Positions 1 to 5,788 of a stretch of DNA of 5,788 bases are shown here, in pieces. The DNA is from an uncultured Erysipelotrichaceae bacterium (GTDB lineage: Bacteria; Bacillota_I; Bacilli_A; Erysipelotrichales; Erysipelotrichaceae), in the NCBI GenBank assembly GCA_900319505.1, contig ONOV01000181.1, positions 1-5,788 on the forward strand, in the 5' to 3' direction. The translations under genes were made by a program, and so were the position numbers. The notes below the pieces were generated by a model that saw nothing but the letters and a program-made list of their open reading frames with translations, had not been told where the DNA came from and did not search any database. The number at the start of each line of letters is the position of its first letter. Position 1 is the stretch's first letter.

Positions 1-426
1 TTACCCAGTGCGTATGTTGCGGCCAATGCTTCTTCGATCTATGTTGCACTTGTGACGACATACGGGTTTACCAGGGCGGCTGCCTGCGGCATTATTGCCA
101 ATATTCAGATTGAATCAACTTTCAATCCGGCCGCGGATAACGGGGCAGGCTACTATGGAATCTGTCAATGGGGCGGCAGCCGGCTGAACAATCTCTACAG
201 TTTTCTTTCAAGCCATGGCTACAGTACATCTTCTCTGGAGGGTGAACTGGCATTCATGTACAGTGAACTGCAGGGCTATAACATGATTTCCCCCCTGAAC
301 AGCTATGCTGATACAGCTGCCGGTGCTTCTCAGGCAGGTGTCTATTTCCGTCAGAACTTTGAAAGGAGTGCCGGACTGAATGGAGTATCCAGTATTGCGG
401 CCGGCTATTTCAACTCACTGCAATGA
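1..426 (+). CDS. Phage-tail-lysozyme-like domain protein, 3' part only
   Basis: The frame is open from the first base of the window and ends at TGA 424-426, giving 141 residues of the C-terminal part of a longer protein. The sequence resembles the phage tail lysozyme family (Phage_lysozyme2 type). It has a helix with GFTRAAACGIIANIQ, then IESTFNP with a likely catalytic glutamate at local residue 38, then YGICQWGGSR at about 52-61, which is the usual QW-G-SR signature. Such domains cleave peptidoglycan glycan strands. A GTG at 52 could be read as a start, but the domain clearly continues upstream of it (NASSIYVALVTTYGFT), so the true start lies outside the window. The downstream transporter gene overlaps it by 4 bp. 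No other phage gene is visible, so a chromosomal cell-wall enzyme is as likely as a prophage remnant. The fold call is fairly sure; the biological role is not known. Confidence 0.75.
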   Translation, partial: LPSAYVAANASSIYVALVTTYGFTRAAACGIIANIQIESTFNPAADNGAGYYGICQWGGSRLNNLYSFLSSHGYSTSSLEGELAFMYSELQGYNMISPLNSYADTAAGASQAGVYFRQNFERSAGLNGVSSIAAGYFNSLQ

Positions 427-1277
427 AAAACGATAAGAAACATCTGACCGCAGCCCTGTCTGCCATTATTTTCTGGAGTATTTCTTTCGTCGGCACAAAG
501 CTTGCCTACGCTTCTTTCGGCCCTTTGACGGTATGCTTTCTGCGCTTTGCCATTGCCGGCGCTATCCTGTTTTTTGTCAGAATCATCATGCATGATACAA
601 AGAGGCTGGCAAAGAAGGATATCGGTATTCTTCTTGTCAGTGCGCTGATCGGCATTTCAGTTTATTATTCTCTGGAAAATATTGCCTTATCTTTGACCAG
701 TGCGGCCAATGCCTCTCTGATTTCGGGCTCCTATCCGGTGATTACAGCATGTATCGGGGTGATGTTCTATCATATGAAGCTGGACAGGAAACAATGGATC
801 GGTATTTTCATGGCGATGGCCGGGGTAGCGGTATTGACCGGCGGGGGCTCCATGGAGGGAAAGCACGTGATGCTTGGCAACCTGATTTTCATTGCCAATG
901 GGTTTCTATGGGGTTTCTATAACTTTCTGATCCCCCATATTGACCATTCCTATTCGGCTTTGACCATTACATATTATCAGACTCTTCTGGCGCTGCCGTT
1001 TCTTGTGCCGGGGGTGGTGTATGAAATGCCGGTGCATGATGTGACTGCCGGGGCGGTTTTTTCAATTCTGTTTCTGGCGGTATGCTGTTCGGTGGCGGCG
1101 TATCTTCTGTATAACTATGGCCTGAGAGGGATTTCACCTGCGGCGGCAGCTTCTCTTATGAATCTGATGCCGGTATTCGGACTGCTGTTTTCAGCTTTGA
1201 TTCTGAAAGAGCAGATTACCTTACAGGCAGTGATTGGCGGGATCATCATTATTCTTGGGGTTCTTCTCAGTGCGTAG
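423..1277 (+). CDS. EamA/DMT-family transporter (ten-helix permease)
   Basis: This 284-residue protein is almost entirely hydrophobic and divides into two similar halves of about five helices each, the normal size and layout of the drug/metabolite transporter superfamily (two EamA domains). Helix 1 (about 7-28) carries the typical start FWSISFVGTKLAY. Helix 2 follows PLTVCFLRFAIAG, matching the family's conserved 'RF' at the beginning of helix 2. The end of each half is marked by a family-like stretch: ISGSYPVITA in the first half, and AAAASLMNLMPVFGLLFSALILKEQIT in part in the second. Members export or import small metabolites such as amino acids or nucleosides; the substrate cannot be read from sequence. 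The start ATG 423 overlaps the TGA of the preceding gene (ATGA) and no clear Shine-Dalgarno sequence precedes it, which suggests translational coupling with the lysozyme-domain gene. Confidence 0.9.
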   Translation: MKNDKKHLTAALSAIIFWSISFVGTKLAYASFGPLTVCFLRFAIAGAILFFVRIIMHDTKRLAKKDIGILLVSALIGISVYYSLENIALSLTSAANASLISGSYPVITACIGVMFYHMKLDRKQWIGIFMAMAGVAVLTGGGSMEGKHVMLGNLIFIANGFLWGFYNFLIPHIDHSYSALTITYYQTLLALPFLVPGVVYEMPVHDVTAGAVFSILFLAVCCSVAAYLLYNYGLRGISPAAAASLMNLMPVFGLLFSALILKEQITLQAVIGGIIIILGVLLSA

Positions 1278-1301
1278 GAAACATATTTCTTCTTCTGCTG
1301 T

Positions 1302-1330
1302 TTTACAAGCGCAAAGAACAATGGTATAAC
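1302..1330 (+). promoter_or_regulatory. Predicted sigma-A promoter with extended -10
   Basis: TTTACA (1302-1307) is separated by exactly 17 bp from TATAAC (1325-1330). The -10 box is preceded by TGG, an extended -10 motif. A start of transcription near 1337 would give a leader of about 40-45 nt to the ATGs at 1380/1383. It lies in the gap after the transporter gene and should drive the DUF1275/LOG gene pair. It is a prediction from consensus matching only. Confidence 0.6.
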
Positions 1331-1382
1331 TTTGTGCGTTATGAGGGGAAGAATCTGGAAACATCTAAACAGGGAAGAAATG

Positions 1383-2033
1383 ATGGCTGAAACTCTGATT
1401 GTAGCGCTCTTTCTGGCTTTTTCAGGAGGCTTTCAGGACGCTTATACATTCATTGTCAGAGATCATGTCTTCGCCAATGCCCAGACGGGCAATATTGTTC
1501 TGATGAGTACCAATCTCATCAAAGGTGACTATGCAGCAGTGATACGCTATCTTATGCCGGTATGTGCCTTTGCGGCGGGTGTACTGGCAGCGGATCTATG
1601 CCGCTCATTACACCGGGGCATCATTCATAACACATGGCATCAGACAGTGGTGCTGGCAGAGATGGTGTGTCTGTTTCTGGTCGGGTTCATGCCGGCTGAG
1701 GTAAATATACTGGCCAATATGATCGTCAGTTTTTCCTGTGCCATGCAGGTAGAGACATTCCGTAAGGTCAATGGCAATCCTTACGCTTCTACCATGTGTA
1801 TCGGCAATCTGCGCTCATGCAATTCCAATCTGAGCCAGTTTATCCAGACCCACAGCAGGAAGTATCTTGTGAATGCCATGGATTATTTTCTGGTTATCTT
1901 TGTCTTTGCGGTCGGGGCAGGCATCGGCGGCAATTTCTCGGATGATATCGGCATTCACAGTGTCTGGATCTGTCTGCCGTTTCTATTGATTGCATATTTA
2001 CTGATGTTTGGAAAGAAGGAGAAAGCAGAATGA
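1383..2033 (+). CDS. YoaK/DUF1275-family membrane protein
   Basis: The product (216 residues from this start) belongs to the YoaK/DUF1275 family of small integral membrane proteins of unknown biochemical role. Family hallmarks are visible: the first helix with SGGFQDAYTF (about 14-23), followed by VFANAQTGNIVL (about 29-40), and later NPYASTMCIGNLRS in the middle. About six hydrophobic segments can be traced, ending with ICLPFLLIAYLLMF and a short charged tail. The frame is open further up to a TTG at 1332 and an ATG at 1341. I chose 1383 because AGGGA at 1371-1375 sits 7 nt before it; ATG 1380 is equally possible, and ATG 1341 would lie only about 4 nt from the predicted transcript start. 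The gene ends in an ATGA overlap with the LOG-family gene, so the two are probably one operon. Family assignment is firm; function is unknown. Confidence 0.87.
   Translation: MAETLIVALFLAFSGGFQDAYTFIVRDHVFANAQTGNIVLMSTNLIKGDYAAVIRYLMPVCAFAAGVLAADLCRSLHRGIIHNTWHQTVVLAEMVCLFLVGFMPAEVNILANMIVSFSCAMQVETFRKVNGNPYASTMCIGNLRSCNSNLSQFIQTHSRKYLVNAMDYFLVIFVFAVGAGIGGNFSDDIGIHSVWICLPFLLIAYLLMFGKKEKAE
2016..2021 (+). promoter_or_regulatory. Strong ribosome binding site of the LOG-family gene
   Basis: AAGGAG lies inside the 3' end of the DUF1275 gene, 8 nt before ATG 2030. It allows independent initiation in addition to coupling through the ATGA overlap, and it fixes the start of the downstream gene. Confidence 0.8.
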
Positions 2034-2566
2034 AGCTGGCAGTGTATCTGGGCAGTACACCGGGAAGTGAGCCGGGATTTATGAACCTGGCAGAAGATGT
2101 CGGCAGATGGATCGGATTTCATGGCCATACGCTTGTATATGGCGGAAGTGATCGGGGCATGATGGGTGCACTTGCAGGAGGTGTTCATGAAACAGCAGGA
2201 AAGATCATCGGCGTCATGCCGTCTTTCATGATGGATAACGGCTGGGATGAGAAAGATCTCGATCAGATGATTGTGACTGAGGATATGGCGGAAAGAAGAG
2301 TCAGGATGATGGAATTATCAGATGGGTATCTGGCGCTGCCGGGCGGTGTCGGGACGCTGGATGAGATATCTGAAGTCATGTCGAGCCGCAAGCTTGGCCT
2401 TGTGACAGGTGAGATTGCACTGATGAATTATCATGGGTTCTATGACAGTTTTCTGAAGTATCTGGATCAGATGGTACAGGAAGGGTTCTATCCGGAAACA
2501 TTCCGTCAATTGATTCATGCGCCGCAGAATGTCAGAGATCTTGATAAAATATTCCACTGCATGTGA
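2030..2566 (+). CDS. LOG-family nucleoside 5'-monophosphate phosphoribohydrolase
   Basis: This 178-residue protein matches the LOG (Lonely guy, TIGR00730-type) family, once annotated as 'lysine decarboxylase-like'. Known members release a free base from nucleoside 5'-monophosphates, including cytokinin ribotides, and cytosolic bacterial homologues may act in nucleotide turnover. Visible motifs are the Rossmann-like start KLAVYLGSTPGS (2-13), the phosphate-binding YGGSDRGMMG (37-46), MAERR (86-90, with the conserved arginine at 89) and the signature PGGVGTLDE (104-112, glutamate 112 probably catalytic). Length is normal for the family and nothing is truncated. The first glycine-rich loop reads GGS instead of the more common GGG, and MAERR replaces the usual M-H-x-R-K; these are mild variations. 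It is translated from a strong ribosome binding site and overlaps the DUF1275 gene by 4 bp. The physiological substrate is not predictable here. Confidence 0.9.
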   Translation: MKLAVYLGSTPGSEPGFMNLAEDVGRWIGFHGHTLVYGGSDRGMMGALAGGVHETAGKIIGVMPSFMMDNGWDEKDLDQMIVTEDMAERRVRMMELSDGYLALPGGVGTLDEISEVMSSRKLGLVTGEIALMNYHGFYDSFLKYLDQMVQEGFYPETFRQLIHAPQNVRDLDKIFHCM

Positions 2567-2576
2567 TACTGCAGAA

Positions 2577-2605
2577 CATTGATTGCCACACACTGGCAAT
2601 CAATG
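2577..2605. repeat. Perfect 12-bp inverted repeat with 5-nt spacer (possible operator)
   Basis: The arms CATTGATTGCCA (2577-2588) and TGGCAATCAATG (2594-2605) are exact reverse complements around CACAC. No run of T follows on either strand, so it is a poor candidate for an intrinsic terminator. It covers the -35 box and spacer of the predicted secG promoter and ends at the TG of its extended -10, a position suited to a repressor operator. An alternative is an RNA hairpin protecting the 3' end of the LOG-gene transcript. The symmetry is certain; the function is inferred. Confidence 0.7.
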
Positions 2606-2612
2606 ATACAAT
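2583..2612 (+). promoter_or_regulatory. Predicted promoter of secG
   Basis: TTGCCA (2583-2588, 5 of 6 consensus bases) is followed after 18 bp by TACAAT (2607-2612), which carries a TGA just upstream (extended -10). Transcription would start near 2619, giving a leader of about 22 nt to secG. The -35 box is part of the left arm of the inverted repeat, so the match could partly be a by-product of the palindrome. Confidence 0.5.
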
Positions 2613-2627
2613 GGATTAGTCTAAGCG

Positions 2628-2634
2628 AAAGGAG
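2628..2634 (+). promoter_or_regulatory. Ribosome binding site of secG
   Basis: AAAGGAG ends 6 nt before ATG 2641. It decides between this ATG and the out-of-frame ATG at 2637, which would end after three codons. Confidence 0.8.
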
Positions 2635-2640
2635 CCATGC

Positions 2641-2862
2641 ATGCTTAACGCGTTATTGATGATTGTATCAGCGCTGCTGATTATTCTTTCACTGCTTCAG
2701 AGCGGCAAATCAGATGGCATTTCCGGTGCTTTTACCGGTAATGGCGGTCTGAATCTGTTTGCCAATACAAAGGAAAGAGGCTCAGAGAAGGTTATTTCCA
2801 ATCTGACTCTCGTGCTTGGCATTGCCTTCTTTGTGTTAGTGATCCTGATCCGTGTACTGTAA
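2641..2862 (+). CDS. secG: Preprotein translocase subunit SecG
   Basis: The 73-residue product has the standard SecG layout: a first membrane helix (about 2-20), a cytoplasmic loop with the family motif LLQSGKSDGISGAFTG (about 18-33), a glycine-rich stretch continuing to NLFANTKERGSEK, and a second helix (about 52-72). SecG is the small accessory subunit of the SecYEG channel and raises the efficiency of SecA-driven protein export. Length is typical for Firmicutes. The gene has its own predicted promoter and a strong ribosome binding site, and it stands directly before rnr, a conserved Firmicute arrangement. A terminator-like hairpin begins 7 nt after the stop codon, which suggests that most transcripts end here. 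Confidence 0.95.
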   Translation: MLNALLMIVSALLIILSLLQSGKSDGISGAFTGNGGLNLFANTKERGSEKVISNLTLVLGIAFFVLVILIRVL

Positions 2863-2869
2863 GAAATGA

Positions 2870-2894
2870 GCCGGCCCTGCCGGCATTTTTCTTT
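2870..2894 (+). terminator. Rho-independent terminator after secG
   Basis: GCCGGC (2870-2875), loop CCT, GCCGGC (2879-2884) form a six-pair all-GC stem, followed by A, five T, C and three T. The stem is short but fully GC and is followed by a good T tract. It probably ends or attenuates transcription from secG into rnr. Confidence 0.7.
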
Positions 2895-2923
2895 CTGCTC
2901 ATGGAAATATTACATTGAGAGTT

Positions 2924-2931
2924 TATATTAT
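2924..2931 (+). promoter_or_regulatory. Possible weak promoter -10 region before rnr
   Basis: TATATT (2924-2929) and the overlapping TATTAT (2926-2931) resemble a -10 box in an AT-rich stretch between the secG terminator and rnr. No good -35 box is found 16-18 bp upstream, and no extended -10 TG is present. If used, transcription would begin about 2936-2938, almost at the rnr ATG (2939). This is a tentative call. Confidence 0.25.
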
Positions 2932-2938
2932 TTAGGTT

Positions 2939-5167
2939 ATGGAAGAAATAAAAGAAAAGATTGAAGACGCTTTAGAGCGTCATGGACATGAAGGATTGAA
3001 TACCCAGGCGTTAAAGGAAGAGCTGGGGATTACAGATGGCAGTGACTTTGCCGAAATGGAAAAGATACTGGCTGAGATGAATGATAACTATGCTGTTGTC
3101 AGGAATGAGAACGGCAGCTGGATGAACGGGAGTGAGGCCGGTTATCTGACTGGCAGGATTTCTGTGAATACCAAGGGGCTTGGTTTCTTTGACCGGGAAG
3201 ATGAAGAGACGATCCGTATTGATGCGAAGGATCAGAAGGAAGCACTGGATGGCGATACCGTTGTCATCCATATCGGATCCGGGGGTTTCGGGGCGGTTGT
3301 TAAAGTACTGACCCATGCCCATGTCAGGGTGATCGGTACCTATGAAGGCGTCGAGCCGCATCTTGTACTGGATGATGCCAAGCTGCAGGGCAAGGCGCTG
3401 AAGGTTGAGAAGGATGATGATTTTACGCCGATTCAGGGCATGAAGGTACAGTGTCAGATTACGGATTATGGGGAACATATTCTGACGCTTCACATCATCC
3501 GGGTGATCGGCTATAAGGATGATCCGGGGGTGGATATTCTTTCCATCCTGCTGGATCATGATATTGAGCCGGAGTTTCCGGATGATGTGAAGGAAGAAGT
3601 GAAACATATTCCTCAGTCTGTATCTGAAGAAGAGATGCAGGGAAGGGTGGATCTGAGAACTGAGGATACCGTTACCATTGACGGGGATGATTCCAAGGAC
3701 TTCGATGATGCCGTAGCGGTACATAAAGAAGGCGATGGCTGGGTGCTGAAGGTATCCATTGCGGATGTATCCCACTATGTCACTGCCGGCAGTGCACTGG
3801 ATCAGCAAGCCTATAACAGAGGCTGCTCCACCTATGTGACTGACAGAGTCGTACCGATGCTGCCGCATGAACTGTCCAATGGCATCTGCTCACTCAATCC
3901 GCATGTAGACCGTCTGGCCAATACCTGTGAAATGGTCATTGACCATGAAGGCAATACCAAATCATGCAAGGTATACGCCAGTGTCATCAATTCTACCGAA
4001 AGAATGACCTATCACAATGTGAATCTGATCCTGGACGGGGATGCTGAGATGTGTGAGAAGTACAGGCATCTTGGAACGCTGTTTACCGATCTTCGCGATT
4101 GTGCGGATGCGATCCGCGCAAGACGCGTCAGACAGGGTGCCATTGACTTTGATACGCCGGAAGCGGAGATCAAGGTGGATGAGAATGGTGTGCCGTATGA
4201 TGTTGTATTAAGACAGAGAGGGCATGCGGAGCGGATGATTGAGGACTGCATGATTGCGGCCAACTGCGCGGTTGCCAATGAGATGAAGCGGGCGGATGTG
4301 CCGTGTGTCTATCGTATTCATGAAGTACCGGAAACCAAGCGCATCAAGACCTTCATCCGTACTTCTGCGGTACTCGGCCATCGCTTCATCATGCGCAAGT
4401 CAACCATTCATCCTAAAGAATTCCAGACATATCTTGATGGATTGAAGGATGAGCCGGAATATCCGGTTCTCAGCATGATGATGTTAAGAACGATGCAGAA
4501 GGCAAAGTATGATCCAAGCTGTATCGGTCATTTCGGATTAGCGGAGAAAGAGTATCTTCATTTCACTTCCCCGATCAGAAGATATCCGGATCTGATTGTG
4601 CACAGAATGCTCAGAAAGTACATCTATGAAGGATGTACGGATGAAAGTGAAATAAAGAAGGATGAAGCGCTGATGGTCGATTATTCCGAGCAGAGCTCCA
4701 TCCGTGAGCGGGCAAGCCAGGATGCCGAATATGACTGTGACGATATGAAGAAGGCACAGTACATGGAGAAGTTTGTCGGTGATACGTTTACCGGTATTAT
4801 TTCCGGGGTAACGGGATTCGGCTTCTATGTGGAACTGCCTAATACCATTGAAGGCATGGTCAGACTGAATGATCTGCATGATGATTTCTATGTCTTCAAT
4901 GAAGACAGAATGGAACTGCAGGGACAGAGAACCAGGCGTGTCTTCCGCATCGGCATGGAGGTCAAGGTCATCTGTGCCGGTACGACAAAGGCGTTAGGAC
5001 AGGTGGATTTCATGATTGCCAATGCCGCCCGTCCGGCACATGATTACAGAAAGGGCAAGGGAAACTGGAACAGAAGCCGTTCTTCTGAACATAACAGAGG
5101 CTATGACAGCAGAAGAAAGCGTTATTCCTCTTCCCGTCACAGCTACAGCAATGGCAGAAGGAAGTAA
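2939..5167 (+). CDS. rnr: Ribonuclease R (3'-5' exoribonuclease, RNB family)
   Basis: The 742-residue protein has the full RNase R architecture: an N-terminal winged-helix domain (about 1-65), two cold-shock/OB domains (about 70-220), the RNB catalytic domain (about 235-560), an S1 domain (about 615-695) and a basic tail (698-742). The metal-binding aspartates are intact in TIDGDDSKDFDDAV (D248, D254, D256, D257), and the RNB signature HFTSPIRRYPDLIVHR stands at 541-556. The enzyme degrades structured RNA from the 3' end, including rRNA fragments and non-stop mRNA handed over by tmRNA-SmpB. The start ATG 2939 is forced by a TAG stop two codons upstream (2933-2935); the only Shine-Dalgarno-like bases (AGG, 2934-2936) are 2 nt away, too close to be normal. 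The tail contains 11 Arg, 4 Lys and 9 Ser in 45 residues. Its last codons overlap smpB. Confidence 0.97.
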   Translation: MEEIKEKIEDALERHGHEGLNTQALKEELGITDGSDFAEMEKILAEMNDNYAVVRNENGSWMNGSEAGYLTGRISVNTKGLGFFDREDEETIRIDAKDQKEALDGDTVVIHIGSGGFGAVVKVLTHAHVRVIGTYEGVEPHLVLDDAKLQGKALKVEKDDDFTPIQGMKVQCQITDYGEHILTLHIIRVIGYKDDPGVDILSILLDHDIEPEFPDDVKEEVKHIPQSVSEEEMQGRVDLRTEDTVTIDGDDSKDFDDAVAVHKEGDGWVLKVSIADVSHYVTAGSALDQQAYNRGCSTYVTDRVVPMLPHELSNGICSLNPHVDRLANTCEMVIDHEGNTKSCKVYASVINSTERMTYHNVNLILDGDAEMCEKYRHLGTLFTDLRDCADAIRARRVRQGAIDFDTPEAEIKVDENGVPYDVVLRQRGHAERMIEDCMIAANCAVANEMKRADVPCVYRIHEVPETKRIKTFIRTSAVLGHRFIMRKSTIHPKEFQTYLDGLKDEPEYPVLSMMMLRTMQKAKYDPSCIGHFGLAEKEYLHFTSPIRRYPDLIVHRMLRKYIYEGCTDESEIKKDEALMVDYSEQSSIRERASQDAEYDCDDMKKAQYMEKFVGDTFTGIISGVTGFGFYVELPNTIEGMVRLNDLHDDFYVFNEDRMELQGQRTRRVFRIGMEVKVICAGTTKALGQVDFMIANAARPAHDYRKGKGNWNRSRSSEHNRGYDSRRKRYSSSRHSYSNGRRK

Positions 5168-5615
5168 AGTAAAGGAAGTTGCCGTCAACAGAAGGGCAAG
5201 ACATGATTATTTTCTGGAAGAATTCTATGAATGCGGTCTCGTTCTGACCGGTACGGAGATCAAGAGTATCCGGGCAGGACATGTGCAGTTCAAGGATGCC
5301 TATATTTCCATCCGGGATGGAGAAGCGTGGATCAAGGGCATGCATATCAGTGCCTATAAGTATGGTTCCTTCTCCAATGTGGATGAGGAAAGAGACAGAA
5401 AGCTCTTACTCCATGACTATGAGATCCGCAAGCTTGACAGCAAAGTCCGTACCAAGGGCTATACCCTGGTACCGACCCGCATGTATCTGAAAAACGGCAG
5501 AGCCAAGCTTGAAATTGCCCTGGCCAAGGGCAAAGCGCTGTATGATAAACGTCAGACAGAGAAAGAGCGTGATGCCAGCCGGGAAATGGCAAAGGCACTC
5601 AAAAACAGAGGTTAA
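5151..5615 (+). CDS. smpB: SsrA-binding protein SmpB
   Basis: This 154-residue protein is SmpB, the partner that carries tmRNA to stalled ribosomes for trans-translation. Family motifs include NRRARHDYF (13-21), GLVLTGTEIKSIR (29-41), the central KGYTLVPTRMYLKNG stretch and AKGKALYDKR (125-134), followed by the charged C-terminal helix that enters the empty mRNA channel. The frame is open upstream to 5016, but those codons only read the rnr tail in another frame. ATG 5151 gives the normal SmpB length and N-terminus (MAEGSKVKEVAVNRR). No Shine-Dalgarno sequence precedes it and it overlaps rnr by 17 bp, so its translation is probably coupled to that of RNase R. The ssrA gene itself is not in the window. 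Confidence 0.95.
   Translation: MAEGSKVKEVAVNRRARHDYFLEEFYECGLVLTGTEIKSIRAGHVQFKDAYISIRDGEAWIKGMHISAYKYGSFSNVDEERDRKLLLHDYEIRKLDSKVRTKGYTLVPTRMYLKNGRAKLEIALAKGKALYDKRQTEKERDASREMAKALKNRG
5607..5611 (+). promoter_or_regulatory. Ribosome binding site of the tagD-like gene
   Basis: AGAGG at the very end of smpB lies 7 nt before ATG 5619 and supports that start. Confidence 0.6.
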
Positions 5616-5618
5616 GCC

Positions 5619-5788
5619 ATGAAAAGAGTCATAACATACGGTACGTTTGATCTATTGCACTATGGCCACATCAACCTGTTAAGAAGGGCAAAGAGCCTGG
5701 GTGATTATCTGATTGTGGCGTTAAGTACAGATGAGTTCAACTGGAACTGCAAGCATAAGAAGTGCTACTTCACCTATGAACAGCGCAA
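5619..5788 (+). CDS. tagD: Glycerol-3-phosphate cytidylyltransferase, 5' part only
   Basis: The first 56 residues are present; the gene runs off the right edge. They begin [20 protein letters not shown], very close to TagD of Bacillus, with the nucleotidyltransferase HxGH motif at 14-17 (HYGH) and the family stretch [14 protein letters not shown] (about 28-41). TagD makes CDP-glycerol from CTP and glycerol 3-phosphate, the precursor of polyglycerol-phosphate wall teichoic acid or related capsule polymers. The second cytidylyltransferase motif (RTEGIST in Bacillus) would lie beyond the window, so a related transferase of the same family is not fully excluded. It starts 3 nt after the smpB stop codon and has its own ribosome binding site, which suggests cotranscription with rnr and smpB. 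Confidence 0.87.
   Translation, partial: MKRVITYGTFDLLHYGHINLLRRAKSLGDYLIVALSTDEFNWNCKHKKCYFTYEQR

Noticed and set aside
52..426. GTG 52 as the start of a complete short lysozyme-domain gene
   Set aside because: The domain sequence continues in frame upstream of 52 to the window edge, so the gene is partial rather than starting there.
18..713. Repeated GCGGCCAATGC at about 20 and about 703
   Set aside because: Both copies encode A-A-N-A-S in different, unrelated proteins; the match is short and probably coincidental.
2577..2605. Inverted repeat as a rho-independent terminator of the LOG gene
   Set aside because: No T run follows on either strand and the arms are only moderately GC; the position over a promoter fits an operator better, although a 3' hairpin remains possible.
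2966..2981. Small hairpin GACGCT-TTAG-AGCGTC in the early rnr coding region
   Set aside because: Six base pairs within coding sequence can easily arise by chance and nothing else supports a regulatory role.
3011..3868. Long antisense open frame (285 codons) on the minus strand
   Set aside because: It lies entirely within rnr, whose catalytic motifs are intact; it has no recognisable domain and looks like a shadow of the rnr codon pattern.
5016..5150. Upstream extension of the smpB frame
   Set aside because: These codons overlap the rnr tail and give a low-complexity sequence unlike any SmpB N-terminus; ATG 5151 yields the normal length.

Overview
The window looks like core chromosome of a low-to-mid GC Firmicute (Bacillota). 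The reasons are the order secG, rnr, smpB, which is typical of Firmicutes, the AGGAG-type ribosome binding sites, and a TagD-type cytidylyltransferase at the right edge. The moderate base composition and the style of the accessory genes would suit a gut-associated Erysipelotrichia or a relative, but that placement is an inference and cannot be settled from this sequence. All genes lie on the + strand.

Left part (1-1277): the 3' end of a gene for a phage-tail-lysozyme-like domain, open at the left window edge, overlaps by ATGA (4 bp) the start of an EamA/DMT-type ten-helix membrane transporter. Middle part (about 1302-2566): a good sigma-A-type promoter with an extended -10 precedes a two-gene unit, a YoaK/DUF1275 membrane protein and a LOG-family nucleoside monophosphate phosphoribohydrolase, again joined by an ATGA overlap.

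Right part (2567-5788): a short intergenic region holds a perfect 12-bp inverted repeat lying over a predicted promoter, followed by secG (a Sec translocon subunit). A compact terminator-like hairpin comes 7 nt after secG. Then come rnr (RNase R), smpB (tmRNA-binding protein, overlapping the rnr end by 17 bp) and the 5' end of a tagD-like gene (glycerol-3-phosphate cytidylyltransferase), 3 nt after smpB. RNase R and SmpB cooperate in trans-translation and non-stop mRNA decay, so their translational overlap makes functional sense. SecG and TagD link the block to export and envelope building.

No tRNA, rRNA, CRISPR, insertion sequence or complete prophage is visible. I did not find a convincing new multi-gene system. 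The items most worth checking are regulatory: the palindrome over the secG promoter, the rnr start with almost no Shine-Dalgarno sequence just after a terminator, and the rnr/smpB overlap inside the basic tail of RNase R.
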